From Synergistaceae bacterium (GTDB lineage: Bacteria; Synergistota; Synergistia; Synergistales; Aminobacteriaceae): DNA of 36,092 nucleotides. The first letter of the stretch is position 1. Each line of letters opens with the position of its first letter. Positions 15,959-24,847 of this stretch are shown here, in pieces. The stretch lies in the NCBI GenBank assembly GCA_022837505.1, contig JALHFZ010000031.1, positions 1 to 36,092 on the forward strand, written 5' to 3'. A program made the translations under genes and the position numbers. The notes under the pieces are model-generated. The model did no database searches, was not told the origin of the DNA, and saw only the letters and a list, made by a program, of their open reading frames with translations.

Positions 15959-16702
15959 ATGAAAGAGGACTCAGTCCGCTCCGTAGAAAGGGCCTTTCAG
16001 ATCCTCGGAGCCTTTACCCGGGATGAGTACAGACTGTCTCTCAGCGAACTCGCCGAAAAAATTCAGCTTCCTGTGACCACCACCCTGAGGCTTGCCAATA
16101 CCCTCGAGAAACTGAATATATTGAACCGTCAGGAAGACCGCTCCTACACCCTGGGCAACAAAGTCTATCTGCTGGGAAGCATTGCGAAGGCCAATTTCAG
16201 GCCCCAGCAGATCATCTACCCCCATATGAAATATATTCGGGACAAAACGAAGGAAGCCGTCTCCCTCTACGGTGTGGAGCAGGAGGAACGGGTCTGCTAT
16301 GAGCACGTGGAAAGCCTGCTTACCATGCGCTGCGTCATGAGAGTGGGAGACCGGGCCCCCCTCTGGGCGGGAGCGGGCGGCAAGGTCCTTCTCGCCTTTC
16401 TCGGCGAGGATGCCATCAAAAGGGAGATCGAAAAAGCCCACAAAATAACCGAGACGACGATCTACTCCCCCGAAGCCCTGAGGAAAAACCTCGGGGAGAT
16501 ACGCATTCACGGATATGCCCTCAGCTGGGGGGAACGGGAGGAAGGAATACTATCCATTGCAGTCCCCATCTTCAACCGGCGTGGAGACATTCTCTTCGCC
16601 TTTTCCCTGGCAGGGCCTGCGACCCGATTCACCGAGGAGGTCGCCATGGAGCTCATCCCGGAAATTCAGGATATCTGCAAAGGGATCACCCGACAGCTCT
16701 AA
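15959..16702 (+). CDS. IclR-family transcriptional regulator
   Basis: A 247-residue regulator with an N-terminal winged helix-turn-helix (about residues 5-65; LSLSELAEKIQLPVTTTLRLANTLEKL) and a C-terminal effector domain (about 80-245; VGDRAPLWAGAGGKVLLAFL, YALSWGEREEGILSIAVPIF), the usual layout of IclR proteins that control degradation of small acids and sugars. The start follows AAAGGAG. Nearby genes encode uptake and dehydrogenation of an alicyclic or other organic acid, and inverted repeats of IclR type lie before several of them (best at 30680-30698), so it is the likely local regulator. Effector unknown. Confidence 0.93.
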   Translation: MKEDSVRSVERAFQILGAFTRDEYRLSLSELAEKIQLPVTTTLRLANTLEKLNILNRQEDRSYTLGNKVYLLGSIAKANFRPQQIIYPHMKYIRDKTKEAVSLYGVEQEERVCYEHVESLLTMRCVMRVGDRAPLWAGAGGKVLLAFLGEDAIKREIEKAHKITETTIYSPEALRKNLGEIRIHGYALSWGEREEGILSIAVPIFNRRGDILFAFSLAGPATRFTEEVAMELIPEIQDICKGITRQL

Positions 16703-16713
16703 GGGCTCCACTG

Positions 16714-16769
16714 GGTAAAACAAAGGGACGGAATTCCTGAAAAAAGGAATTCCGTCCCTTTGTTTTACC
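16714..16769. terminator. Bidirectional terminator between iclR and the TIM-barrel gene
   Basis: A perfect 24-base inverted repeat, 16714-16737 against 16746-16769, with an 8-base loop rich in A on the plus strand (T on the minus strand). The outer parts of the arms supply an A-tract before and a T-tract after the GC-rich core on both strands. It serves two convergent genes. Confidence 0.88.
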
Positions 16770-16784
16770 GAAAATCTGTTCTTC

Positions 16785-17606
16785 TTATTTCAGATGGTCT
16801 GCGAGGTACGTTTTTGCGCTCTCAAGGCAGCGGCGGGCATGCCCCGAATAGCCGTATCGGGCGGCATTTTTGAGATTGGGAAGCTCTATGGAATAGGGAA
16901 CTGAGGGAAGGGCCCGGAGAATTGCCGCCACGTCGATTCCCCCCTCCCCCAGGTAGGACCGTTCCTCTCTCAGGATCCGGGTCATCTCGTCCCGGTCCGA
17001 GGGGATCTCCCCGGGGGCGTCGCAGATATGGACCAGATGGAACCATTCCCTGGGAAGTTTCTTCAGTTCTTCCGGGCTGTCTCCGGCCCGGTGGAAATGG
17101 TGAGCGTCGATCAGCAGCCCTGCATTCGTGCGGTTGACCGTCCTCAAAACCTCCACAGATTCCGCAAGGGTCTTCACCGCAGCTATGGGAACATATTCAA
17201 GGTCGACCGTGAGGCCATACTCCTTCGCAAGGTCGCATACCTCGGCAAATTTCTCAAGGGCATACTCCCTCTTGTCGGTCCAAATGCTGCTCAGAACGTG
17301 GCGGCCTCCAAGCTCCCGGGCCGTTGCCATGGCAGGTTCGTATTTCTTCACGTCCATTCCGTCGAAGATCCGTGCCAGTTCAATATCGAGAAGCTTTATT
17401 CCCGTCTCAGCAAAGACGGCCTTCGTCTCGTCCATGAGTTTTTTGTTCTTTGAGAGATCGTAGTCAGGCTCTTCCGGCAATCCGAGGTAAATCTGCCGCA
17501 TGCTCACAAAATCGTATCCTGCTTCGGCAGCGATCCGGGAGATCTCCGCAGGGGATGTCTTCAGTACCGTCAGCTGTGCCAGAGAAAACTGAAACTCCCT
17601 TTCCAT
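16785..17606 (-). CDS. Sugar phosphate isomerase/epimerase-like TIM-barrel protein
   Basis: A 273-residue protein of the AP-endonuclease-2-like TIM-barrel superfamily, which includes hexulose epimerases, inosose dehydratase and some 3-dehydroshikimate dehydratases. Likely metal ligands are the Glu of VDLEYVP, the Asp and His of LLIDAHHFHRAGD, the His of VHICDAPG and the Glu of SIELPN. The start at 17606 is chosen because AGAGGGA precedes it and the first strand begins right after; the frame continues upstream without support. It has its own promoter (17691-17719). The neighbouring aroE and IclR genes hint at a role in alicyclic-acid breakdown, for instance a dehydratase or isomerase step, but sequence alone does not define the reaction. 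Confidence 0.82.
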   Translation of the reverse strand: MEREFQFSLAQLTVLKTSPAEISRIAAEAGYDFVSMRQIYLGLPEEPDYDLSKNKKLMDETKAVFAETGIKLLDIELARIFDGMDVKKYEPAMATARELGGRHVLSSIWTDKREYALEKFAEVCDLAKEYGLTVDLEYVPIAAVKTLAESVEVLRTVNRTNAGLLIDAHHFHRAGDSPEELKKLPREWFHLVHICDAPGEIPSDRDEMTRILREERSYLGEGGIDVAAILRALPSVPYSIELPNLKNAARYGYSGHARRCLESAKTYLADHLK

Positions 17607-17645
17607 TCCCTCTACCCCTTCCTGGTATCTGTCGATGAGATTTGA

Positions 17646-17664
17646 AATTCCATCAGACGGAAAC
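17646..17664. promoter_or_regulatory. Candidate IclR operator before the TIM-barrel gene
   Basis: TTCC-N7-GGAA (17648-17662), the same half-site spacing as the perfect site at 30680-30698, lies between the promoter (17691-17719) and the start codon, where a bound repressor could block transcription. The centre differs from the best site, so it is only moderately convincing. Confidence 0.35.
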
Positions 17665-17690
17665 GATATCCATCCATAGGAATTACCTCT

Positions 17691-17719
17691 ACAATAGAGA
17701 GGGTAGCCCCTTTTGTCAA
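17691..17719 (-). promoter_or_regulatory. Promoter of the TIM-barrel gene
   Basis: On the minus strand: perfect TTGACA (17719-17714), a 17-base spacer and TATTGT (17696-17691). The same -35, spacer length and -10 recur at 30725-30753 and 30819-30847. Confidence 0.68.
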
Positions 17720-17812
17720 GTGCAAAAATGAACAACAAGGTGGGACATGCCTCCAAACCGGACAAACTTCCAGGGGTCTTTATTCATTCATGAACCTTTT
17801 CCGGTTCCAGAC

Positions 17813-17854
17813 ACAGAGAGAAGCCCGGGCCTTAAGGCCCGGGCTTCTCTCTGT
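17813..17854 (-). terminator. 42-base perfect palindrome, terminator after dctP
   Basis: A perfect palindrome with 21-base arms, centred on CCTT/AAGG (17833/17834), lies 12 bases after the dctP stop. The core is GC-rich and the distal arm reads TTCTCTCTGT on either strand, a moderately T-rich tail. It separates the aroE-dctQMP operon from the promoter of the TIM-barrel gene. Confidence 0.82.
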
Positions 17855-17865
17855 CCGGTTGAGTT

Positions 17866-18885
17866 CTATTTCACTGCTTCGTCGGCAGCCTTCATGAATT
17901 CATCGACAACCTCGTCTCCCACATCCTGACGGATCATCTTTACGGTTTCCGCCGCGGCCTTTTTCAATTCGGCCCGAAGCCCTGGATCGGGATCCACAAT
18001 ATTCATGCCCGTCTTCCTGAGGGAGGCCAGCATTTCGTCATTCTTCGTCTTTGCGAGCTCGAAGAGATAATCCGCCGCTTCCTTCATGCTGTCGTTGATG
18101 ATCGTCTTATATTCAGCGGGCATTCCTTCGTAGAGGCCCTTATTCATGTTAATGCTCAGAATAAAGGCTATGTGGTGGGTGTTGATGAGATATTTCTGCA
18201 CTTCGTAGAATTTGCTGGCCCAGATGATCTCATAGGGGTTTTCCTGGGCATCCACAGTCCCCTGCTGCAGGGCGACATAGAGTTCTGCGAAATTCAGCGG
18301 CGTGGGGTTAGCGCCGAGGGCTTTCCAGAAGGCCATGTGGTATTTGTTCTCCATTGTGCGGATCTTGAGCCCGTTGAAGTCTGAAACCGTTTGAATCGGC
18401 CTGCTGGTCGTCAGTTCACGGTAATAGATAGGCTCAAAGAGGAGGAGTTTCAGACCGGCCTTATCGTACCATTCCGCAAGTTTCGTCCGGAAAGTTCCGG
18501 AGAGGGCCTTTCTCGCCACATCGAGGTTGTCGTAAAGCATGGGTATATCGAATACGGCGAGCTGGGGGATAAATCCTACCTGGGGGGCTGTCGTCTGGGA
18601 GACCATGGCGATATCCCCCAGCTGGCACCCTTCGAGAATCTCTCTGTCGCCGCCGAGCTGGCTGTCGAGATAGATCTGTACCTTGATCTTGCCGTCGGAT
18701 TTCTTCTCGATGAGTTCCTTGATCTTTTCTGTAGCCAGCGCTCTGGGAGTTCCTCCTGTTGAAGGATAGGCTCCCGCCAGCTGCAGGGTGTATTCCTGGG
18801 CCATGGCCGGACCTGCAAAGGTGAACAGGACGGATGCGGCAAAAACAACTCCCAAAAGTAATGAAAAACACCTGATCTGCTTCAT
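17866..18885 (-). CDS. dctP: TRAP transporter substrate-binding protein DctP
   Basis: A 339-residue periplasmic binding protein of the DctP family. It has a signal peptide (to about residue 29, AMAQ), then YTLQLAGAYPSTGG, LDSQLGGDREILEGCQLG, the carboxylate-clamping arginine in GLKIRTMEN, and PTPLNFAELYVALQQGTVDAQENP, a family signature. AGGAGG precedes the ATG. It follows dctQ and dctM in the operon, after a gap of about 185 bases with no clear promoter. The ligand is presumably an organic acid; linkage to aroE makes quinate or shikimate a reasonable guess only. Confidence 0.93.
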   Translation of the reverse strand: MKQIRCFSLLLGVVFAASVLFTFAGPAMAQEYTLQLAGAYPSTGGTPRALATEKIKELIEKKSDGKIKVQIYLDSQLGGDREILEGCQLGDIAMVSQTTAPQVGFIPQLAVFDIPMLYDNLDVARKALSGTFRTKLAEWYDKAGLKLLLFEPIYYRELTTSRPIQTVSDFNGLKIRTMENKYHMAFWKALGANPTPLNFAELYVALQQGTVDAQENPYEIIWASKFYEVQKYLINTHHIAFILSINMNKGLYEGMPAEYKTIINDSMKEAADYLFELAKTKNDEMLASLRKTGMNIVDPDPGLRAELKKAAAETVKMIRQDVGDEVVDEFMKAADEAVK

Positions 18886-19071
18886 TTCATACCCCTCCTT
18901 TTATTGTTTTTCTCTTTCTCCCTTTTCAGCCAAAATGTACCGAACAGGTATCCCCCAAAACAGGGGCGCACAATTTTTTTGCTTTCTTTCACCCCCTCCG
19001 GATGCATTGAATATTCAAAAACGCACCGCTTCGGATTGACTGAAAACTTCCGGGACAACCCGGTCCCGGCC

Positions 19072-20335
19072 TCAGAGGAACAGCAGGCTCATCTGGGGTA
19101 TAAAGGTGATGAAAAAGAGGGCTACGATGAAGGCTATGATGAAAGGAATGGCTTTGATGCCGACTTTCATCACCTGTTCATTGACGAGGGGCGCCGCGAC
19201 GAAGAGGTCCACTCCGAAGGGCGGCGTCGCCATGCCGATGGCAAGGTTGACCACCATGATGATTCCCAGGTGTATGGGGTCCACCCCAAGGGCCGTTGCG
19301 GAAGCGAGCATCATGGGAGCGAGAATCGCTATGGCCGGCCCTACGTCCATAAACATCCCCAGGACGAGAAGGATGACATTAAGGGCAATAAGGAAAATAT
19401 ACTTGTTGCCGGCGAAATTGCTCAGAATAAAGTCCCGCAGGGCGACGGGAGCCTGCAGCAGGGACAGGACCCGGCCGAATACAATGGCAAGGGAAAGGAG
19501 AACCACTATAGGCGCGTAGGATTTGACCGTGTCCCTCAGGACCGTTCCCATTTCCCTTATTGTCAGGCTTTTGTAGATGAAAAGGCATACGAGAAGGGCG
19601 TAGAAGACGGAAACCGCCGCAGCTTCGGTGGGAGTCACTATTCCGCTGTAGATCCCCCCGAGAATGATGACCGGGGTGAGCAAAGCCCAGAAGCTCTCCC
19701 TGAAAAGGGACAAGAACCCCCCAGACCTGAGGGATCTTACTTTTTCAGAAATTTTCTTTCTGTCTTCGCCGTGAATTTTTGCGTAGAAGAAGGCATACCC
19801 CATGAGACACAGGCCGATGACGAGCCCCGGTATGATTCCAGCGATAAAGAGGCTGCCGATGGATACGCCGGTGACGACTCCGTAGGTGACAAAGGGAATG
19901 CTGGGGGGAATGATGACCCCGAGACTTCCCGCCGTGGCCACCAGGGCCGCGCGTCATAAAGGGGATCGCCATACCGCCGACGGCGGCGGTAGTCGCCACG
20001 CCGGAACCGGAAATCGCGCCGTAAAACAGGCAGGTGACGATTGCCGTCATGGGAATTCCGGCGGGTAAATTTCCGATAAAAAAGGCGAAAAAATTGAAAA
20101 GCTTGTCGGAAATCCTCCCCTTGGTCATGATGTTGCCCGAGAGGATAAAAAGGGGGATGGCGAGCATGGGCGTGCTGTCGAGGGCGCTCACCACATTCCG
20201 TACGATATATGCCACCGATGCCGGAAAACCGGGATCCGTCAAACCCGGGAAGATCGTAGCAAAACCCAGAGCAACGGCTATGGGGATTCCGACGGCAAGA
20301 CCGCCCAGCAGGATAAGGAACAATGTCAGAACCAT
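19072..20335 (-). pseudogene. dctM: TRAP large permease dctM, frameshifted with internal loss
   Basis: The gene is readable as two frames. The first (from 20335) covers DctM residues 1 to about 129: LFLILLGGLAVGIPIAVALG, LDSTPMLAIPLFILSGNIM and GAISGSGVATTAAVGGMAIPF, and stays in frame to about 19949. The second, beginning ALVATAGSLGVIIPPSIPFV, is in frame from about 19947 to the stop at 19072. In intact DctM proteins some 8-9 residues (a Gly-Tyr-Asp...Phe-Ala stretch) stand between these two blocks; here they are missing and the frame changes, so roughly 25 bases have been lost. Apart from this break, both halves are complete and well preserved, so the event is recent or a sequence error. 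If real, the DctPQM transporter is dead unless the halves assemble. Confidence 0.85.
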
Positions 20336-20337
20336 CT

Positions 20338-20826
20338 TTACGAACCTCTCTTCCTGATCAAGGCTCTCATGTCCTGTCCCGTTTTCTGCACAGCTCTGGC
20401 GGCAGCCAGAAAGAAACCCGCAATGGCCGCGGAATATATCCAGCCCAGGTGGATGTTGAGGGCAGGGCTTCTCTGGCCGGTGCTGATAACCCTGAGAACT
20501 GCCGGAACGGAGCTGACAAAGAGATAGCCGAAGAAAAGGGCTACGGCGAAGTTGATCAAAGTGATCATAAGGTTCTTCAGACTGCCGGGCAGGGCTTCAA
20601 CGAGAGTGTCTACCTTCAGAATGCTGTTTTCCTTGATGGTGTAGCCGATGCTCACGAGGGCGGACCAGACGAAAGCATAGCGGGAAGCCTCTTCAGCCCA
20701 TGAGAGCGACGCGTTGAAAACATACCGCATGATCACCTGGAGCATCATCACGGCGGCAATGACAACCAGCAGACCGCTCAGAATATATTCTTCAAAATGT
20801 TCGTCCAGCCATTTGAGTATCTTCAA
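20338..20826 (-). CDS. dctQ: TRAP transporter small permease DctQ
   Basis: A membrane protein of about 162 residues with four spans, containing LQVIMRYVFNASLSWAEEASRYAFVWSALVSIG, the classical DctQ block. In TRAP transporters it bridges DctM. The start is uncertain: TTG at 20826 has a GGAGG site 8 bases upstream; ATG at 20841 gives five more residues but no ribosome site; the frame is open to 20880. The dctM start follows 2 bases after its stop. Confidence 0.88.
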   Translation of the reverse strand: MKILKWLDEHFEEYILSGLLVVIAAVMMLQVIMRYVFNASLSWAEEASRYAFVWSALVSIGYTIKENSILKVDTLVEALPGSLKNLMITLINFAVALFFGYLFVSSVPAVLRVISTGQRSPALNIHLGWIYSAAIAGFFLAAARAVQKTGQDMRALIRKRGS

Positions 20827-20890
20827 GGTATCCCCCTCCATCCTGCTTTTCAGGGCGTACCGGCCCAGGGCGGCACCCACCCCTGACAGG

Positions 20891-21775
20891 TTATTCCTTT
20901 ATGGTGAGGTGCTCCAGTATCGTCTTCGTCATGACCTCCACATCGGGCTCCCTGCCGGTCCATTTCCGGAAGGCTTCCACTCCCTGCCAGATGGTCATCC
21001 AGTAGCCGTAGAGTATTCTGGCTCCCCGCTGCTCCGCCTGCCGGAGAAGCAGGGTGTCATGGGGAACATAGACGAGATCGCATATCATGTGCCCGGTTCC
21101 AAGCAGAGAAGTGTCAAAGGGTACGGCCTCCGTATTCGGCGCCATGCCCAGAGGCGTGGCATTCAAGATCAGTTCGTTGTCCGCAATGAGGCGGGGTATG
21201 TCGGCTGCTTCGCTGGACTGCACGGTGCATATGCCTGAGTGGTAGGCGTTGAGGTCCCCTGCAAGTTTTTTGAGCTTTTCGTTTCCGGAATCCCTCTTCC
21301 AGAGAGCTATGGAGGCTGCTCCCGCCGCAGCGAGGGCGAAGGCAACTCCCCGGGCCGCGCCACCCGCACCGAAAATGAGGCAGTGTTTGCCCGCGGGATC
21401 ATACTTCCCCTGCTCTTTGAGCCCTCTGACAAACCCAAGGCCGTCCGTATTCGTTCCGCACAGCCTGCCGTTCTTCCAGTAGACCGTGTTCACGGCGTTG
21501 CACAGGGAGGCCGTGTCGTCCAGTTCATCCAGATAGTCTATGATTTTTTGCTTCAGGGGCATGGTTATGTTGAGCCCTTTGAAGCGCAGAGTTTCCAGGG
21601 CGGGGATGACATGGCCGACGGTGGCTTCAGTGACCTCATAGGGGGTGTAGACGGCATTCATCCCCAGAGACCGGAAATTCGCATTATGCATTGCAGGAGA
21701 CAGGGATTTTCTGACGGGGGATCCCAGAAGTCCGAAAAATTCGGTATCCGCCCAGAAGGTTTTTTCTTTTCTCAC
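20891..21775 (-). CDS. aroE: Shikimate dehydrogenase family protein (copy 1)
   Basis: A 294-residue NAD(P)-dependent shikimate/quinate dehydrogenase. Substrate-binding residues are visible in GSPVRKSLSPAMHN (Ser pair) and LNITMPLKQK (catalytic Lys), and NTDGLGF holds the catalytic Asp. The dinucleotide site is FGAGGAARGVAFALAAAG, followed by NATPLGM. A GTG at 21775 is chosen because AAGGAG stands about 10 bases before it; the GTG at 21784 is too close to that site. Being first in an operon with a TRAP transporter and having a second copy at 31956-32855 suggests a catabolic rather than aromatic-biosynthesis role. The direction of reaction and coenzyme cannot be told from sequence. Confidence 0.92.
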   Translation of the reverse strand: MRKEKTFWADTEFFGLLGSPVRKSLSPAMHNANFRSLGMNAVYTPYEVTEATVGHVIPALETLRFKGLNITMPLKQKIIDYLDELDDTASLCNAVNTVYWKNGRLCGTNTDGLGFVRGLKEQGKYDPAGKHCLIFGAGGAARGVAFALAAAGAASIALWKRDSGNEKLKKLAGDLNAYHSGICTVQSSEAADIPRLIADNELILNATPLGMAPNTEAVPFDTSLLGTGHMICDLVYVPHDTLLLRQAEQRGARILYGYWMTIWQGVEAFRKWTGREPDVEVMTKTILEHLTIKE

Positions 21776-22107
21776 GACAGGCACGCTCCTTTTCCCCGGT
21801 TGCCGGCCTCAGCGCCGTACTGAGGATGTCTTGCCCGTTGATTTGCTCCTCTGGACCCCCTCAGTGCAGGCTGGTTATTATCTTCGCAACAGTGACTGCA
21901 TACGCCGCAGGAATGGCTTGGGTTACCGAACTGGAAAATTTTTCCCCTTCTATCTCCTCCCCGAAGAAGATGGAATGTATCCGGCTCTTTCTGCCCGGTC
22001 GTAATCTGTGGCTCCTTGACCCGCCTTGTGCGCTGATACCAAAGATAATGTTTTTATTGAAGTGAAATTTTTCTGCTGTGCGGTAATTATTGCCATTAAG
22101 TGGTTTA
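21776..22107 (-). other. Long leader of the aroE-dctQMP operon
   Basis: Between the promoter (22108-22136) and the aroE start lie about 320 bases without a convincing gene. It holds a candidate IclR site near its start and an ATG-initiated frame of about 48 codons (minus strand, beginning Met-Ala-Ile-Ile-Thr, no ribosome site) that I do not consider coding. No known riboswitch was recognised. Confidence 0.35.
22069..22087. promoter_or_regulatory. Candidate IclR operator before aroE-dctQMP
   Basis: TTTTCTGCTGTGCGGTAAT matches the perfect repeat at 30680-30698 in 15 of 19 positions. It lies about 20 bases downstream of the -10 of the candidate promoter at 22108-22136, a suitable place for repression. 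Confidence 0.45.
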
Positions 22108-22136
22108 TTCTTATCAGATTTGCCCCTTCATGTCAA
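22108..22136 (-). promoter_or_regulatory. Candidate promoter of aroE-dctQMP
   Basis: On the minus strand: perfect TTGACA (22136-22131) and, after 17 bases, TAAGAA (or AAGAAT after 18). The -35 is strong and the -10 weak, so an activator or a different exact -10 is possible. Confidence 0.5.
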
Positions 22137-22178
22137 GCAATAATCCCGCTTCTGCAAAAATGAGCAGGCCTCTTTAAG

Positions 22179-22214
22179 AAAAAAAAGCCGGCCTCTCAGA
22201 AACGAAGAGGCCGA
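22179..22214 (-). terminator. Intrinsic terminator of the aroD-tct operon
   Basis: Read on the minus strand, CGGCCTCT and AGAGGCCG pair around a 9-base loop, followed by a T-run of about eight (22186 to 22179). It ends the operon whose last gene is the tctC at 22299-23285. Confidence 0.87.
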
Positions 22215-22298
22215 CAGTGTGGTACTGAAGGGCGGAAAACTTCCGGGGAAAAATCTTTTGCCGGCCCCTGAAGAGCTCTATTTGCTGAGGGTTTTCTC

Positions 22299-23285
22299 TC
22301 AGGGTCTTTTTATTCCGAATTCCTCAGGAGAGAACTTGGCGCCGCCGGCATCGTAGAGAAGCCATGCGCTGACAGACTGGTTCTGTTTGATGAACTCCCG
22401 GGCCTCGTCGCCGGTGAGGCCGAGCTTTACGCCGCCCATGTTCTTCGCGAACTCGTCGAACTTGGGGTCTTCATAGGCCTTCTGGTAGGCTGCCTGAAGG
22501 GCGTCGTAGGCCTCCTTCGGGGTTCCCTTTTTCACGAAGACGCCGAAGAAGGCTCCCCAGGGAAGATAGGGGGCGTACTGCTCGTAGATCTCGGTGACCG
22601 CGGGTACGGAGTCCAGACCGGGGATGCGCTCCTTCGAGATCATGGCGAGGCCGTTCACCGATCCTGCCTTGATGTGGCTCGCGGCGGCGAGAAGCCCGAC
22701 CGCCACGGCATCGATATGCCCGCCCATGAGAGCCGTGAGGCAGGGACCCTCGCCGTCGAACTGCACCTTGTTGAACTTCACTCCGTGGATCTTTTCAATC
22801 ATGGTCGTCGCCACGTAGGGGAGTCCGCCTGGGCCCGTCGACCCCACGGTGACCGTCTTGCCCGAAGCGGCCGCTTCGATGAGATCCTTGTAGGACTTGA
22901 AGGGGGAATCCTTCGGAATCACTACCACGCCCACGTTACCCATCATGAGGAACACGGGGTCGAACTGGTCGTAGTCTATCTGGGAGAGCCCCGTTACCTT
23001 GTAGAGGTTCGGGTTTTCCGCTCCGAAGAGCAGGGTGTAGCCGTCGGCGGGCTGATTGGCCACGAAGGTCGTGGCGATGGCGCCGGTGGCTCCGGTCTTG
23101 TTCTGCATGATGATGGTCTTTCCGAGATGCTCCTGGGCCATGGGGGTGATGGCCCGGGCCACGTTGTCCATGGCGCCTCCGGCGCCCCACATGATGTACC
23201 CCTGGATGTTCTTCTCGGGGTAGGCCGCTAAGGCGGACCCTGCAAACAGGAACAACACAACAAGCGCGACGGTCAGTTTCCTCAT
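22299..23285 (-). CDS. TTT transporter substrate-binding protein TctC (copy 1)
   Basis: A 328-residue periplasmic binding protein of the TctC/Bug family. The signal peptide ends near residue 20 (ALAA). Family marks are YPEKNIQGYIMWGAGGAMDNVARAI, QNKTGATGAIA near residue 62, PADGYTLLFG, and VGSTGPGGLPYVA. It is the last gene of the tct block and lies 52 bases after tctA. A second, clearly related binding protein heads the same block (25478-26479); both share the unusual IMWGAGG element. Two receptors for one TctAB membrane pair suggests two ligands or ligand forms. Confidence 0.92.
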   Translation of the reverse strand: MRKLTVALVVLFLFAGSALAAYPEKNIQGYIMWGAGGAMDNVARAITPMAQEHLGKTIIMQNKTGATGAIATTFVANQPADGYTLLFGAENPNLYKVTGLSQIDYDQFDPVFLMMGNVGVVVIPKDSPFKSYKDLIEAAASGKTVTVGSTGPGGLPYVATTMIEKIHGVKFNKVQFDGEGPCLTALMGGHIDAVAVGLLAAASHIKAGSVNGLAMISKERIPGLDSVPAVTEIYEQYAPYLPWGAFFGVFVKKGTPKEAYDALQAAYQKAYEDPKFDEFAKNMGGVKLGLTGDEAREFIKQNQSVSAWLLYDAGGAKFSPEEFGIKRP

Positions 23286-23337
23286 GGTATCTTCCTCCTC
23301 TGAAATGAACTGCGTTTTTCCCTTATCGGGTTGAAGC

Positions 23338-24831
23338 CTATTGAATGCCCCGCCATCTCCTGTAGACGGCCGTCTGGGAAAAGACCAGAAAGACGATCGC
23401 CAGGGTCAGAAAGAGGCTGATGGGACTCGTCACGAACCCCTGCAGAAAGGGGAGAAACTGGTCTTCCGCTCCCTGCATGGTTCGCCGGTAGTTTGCGTCG
23501 AGCATGGGCCCGAGGATGAGCCCGAGGACCATGGGTCCCGTGGCGTATCCGTAGAGGCGCATAAAGTAGCCGATGATGCCGAAGCCTATCATGTAGAAGA
23601 TGTCCACGACGCTGTTCTGAATCGCATAGGTTCCGATGACGGAGAGGATGATCACCACGGGCATAATGATCTCCTTGGGGATCTCGATGATTTTGGCGAA
23701 GGGCTTGACGCTGATGAGCCCGAGCACCAGAAGGGCGATGCTGGAGATGCTGAGGCAGCTCACGATCATCCAGAAAAGATGGGGAGTTTCGATCATGAGC
23801 ATGGGCCCCGGCTTCAGTCCGTGGATATAGAGGGCGCCGATGATGATGGCCGTAACAGCGTCGCCGGGTATTCCCAGGGTCAGCATGGGGATGAAGGCCC
23901 CGCCGATGGCCCCCTTGTTCGCCGTTTCGGGGGCGACGATCCCCTCATAGGCCCCTGTTCCGAAGGGCCTCGAAGGATTGCGGACGGAGCGCTTGGCCTG
24001 GTCGTAGGCCAGCAGGGCCGCCACGTCCCCTCCCGTTCCCGGCAGGGCCCCGATGAAAACCCCGAGTAGGGACGAACGGATGGACAGGGGAAGGTATTTC
24101 ACGAAGGTGGCCCAGCTCGGAATAATCCTGTCGAGATTCTGCTTGGGGGATTTGAGCCCGGCCTGGCGGAACTGGGTAAGCGCTTCCGATACGCCGAAGA
24201 GGCCGATCATGGCCGTCACGAAGCTGATCCCCGCCATGAGATAGATATTTCCGAAGGTGTAGCGCATCTCCCCCGTGGAGGGGTCCATCCCCACCATGCT
24301 GATCAGGATGCCGATGGCGCCGGCGGTGATCCCCTTGACCGGGTCCCCTCCGCCGATGCTTCCGATGAGAAGAATTCCCATGACGGCCAGGAGGAAGAAA
24401 TCCCTCGGGGCGAACTTGAGGGAAAAGTTGGCTATGACCGGAGCGGCCACGGCGAGGACGATAATGCCGACGAAGCTGGCAAAGACCGATACGGTGGTGC
24501 ACAGGCCGATGGCCTTTCCAGCCTCTCCTCGCTGGGCCAGGGGATACCCCTCAATCCCCGTGGCGATGGCCGCCGGAGCTCCGGGTATATTCAGCAGAAT
24601 GGCGGTGATCGACCCGCCGTAGACCCCTCCCACGAAGACGCCGCAGATGAGCGCGAGGGCGCTGTTGATGTCCCATGAGAAGGTGAAGGAGATCAGCAGG
24701 GATGCCGCCATGGTTACGGACAGTCCGGGGATGGCTCCCACCCATATGCCGGCGAAGACGCCGACCCAGATGAGGAGCATCATCTCCCAGTTCAGAAAGG
24801 GTATGAGAAAGTACTGAAGGTTTTGTTCCAT
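23338..24831 (-). CDS. tctA: TTT transporter large membrane protein TctA
   Basis: A 497-residue protein with about 11-12 membrane spans. Characteristic TctA blocks are GAIPGLSVTMAASLLISFTF, YGGSITAILLNIPGAPAAIAT and GALPGTGGDVAALLAYD, and the later GIPGDAVTAIIIGALYIHGL; the two glycine-rich GxPG loops are the repeated signature of the family. It imports organic acids with a cation gradient. It follows tctB by 16 bases. Confidence 0.95.
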   Translation of the reverse strand: MEQNLQYFLIPFLNWEMMLLIWVGVFAGIWVGAIPGLSVTMAASLLISFTFSWDINSALALICGVFVGGVYGGSITAILLNIPGAPAAIATGIEGYPLAQRGEAGKAIGLCTTVSVFASFVGIIVLAVAAPVIANFSLKFAPRDFFLLAVMGILLIGSIGGGDPVKGITAGAIGILISMVGMDPSTGEMRYTFGNIYLMAGISFVTAMIGLFGVSEALTQFRQAGLKSPKQNLDRIIPSWATFVKYLPLSIRSSLLGVFIGALPGTGGDVAALLAYDQAKRSVRNPSRPFGTGAYEGIVAPETANKGAIGGAFIPMLTLGIPGDAVTAIIIGALYIHGLKPGPMLMIETPHLFWMIVSCLSISSIALLVLGLISVKPFAKIIEIPKEIIMPVVIILSVIGTYAIQNSVVDIFYMIGFGIIGYFMRLYGYATGPMVLGLILGPMLDANYRRTMQGAEDQFLPFLQGFVTSPISLFLTLAIVFLVFSQTAVYRRWRGIQ

Positions 24832-24847
24832 ATCGCGCCTGTCCCCC

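Noticed and set aside
18886..19071. Separate promoter for dctP (TTGTGC-N17-TACCTG)
   Set aside because: Both boxes match poorly; readthrough from dctM is as likely.
21826..22065. 79-codon plus-strand frame in the aroE leader
   Set aside because: No ribosome site, unnatural composition, antisense to the leader of a well-supported operon.
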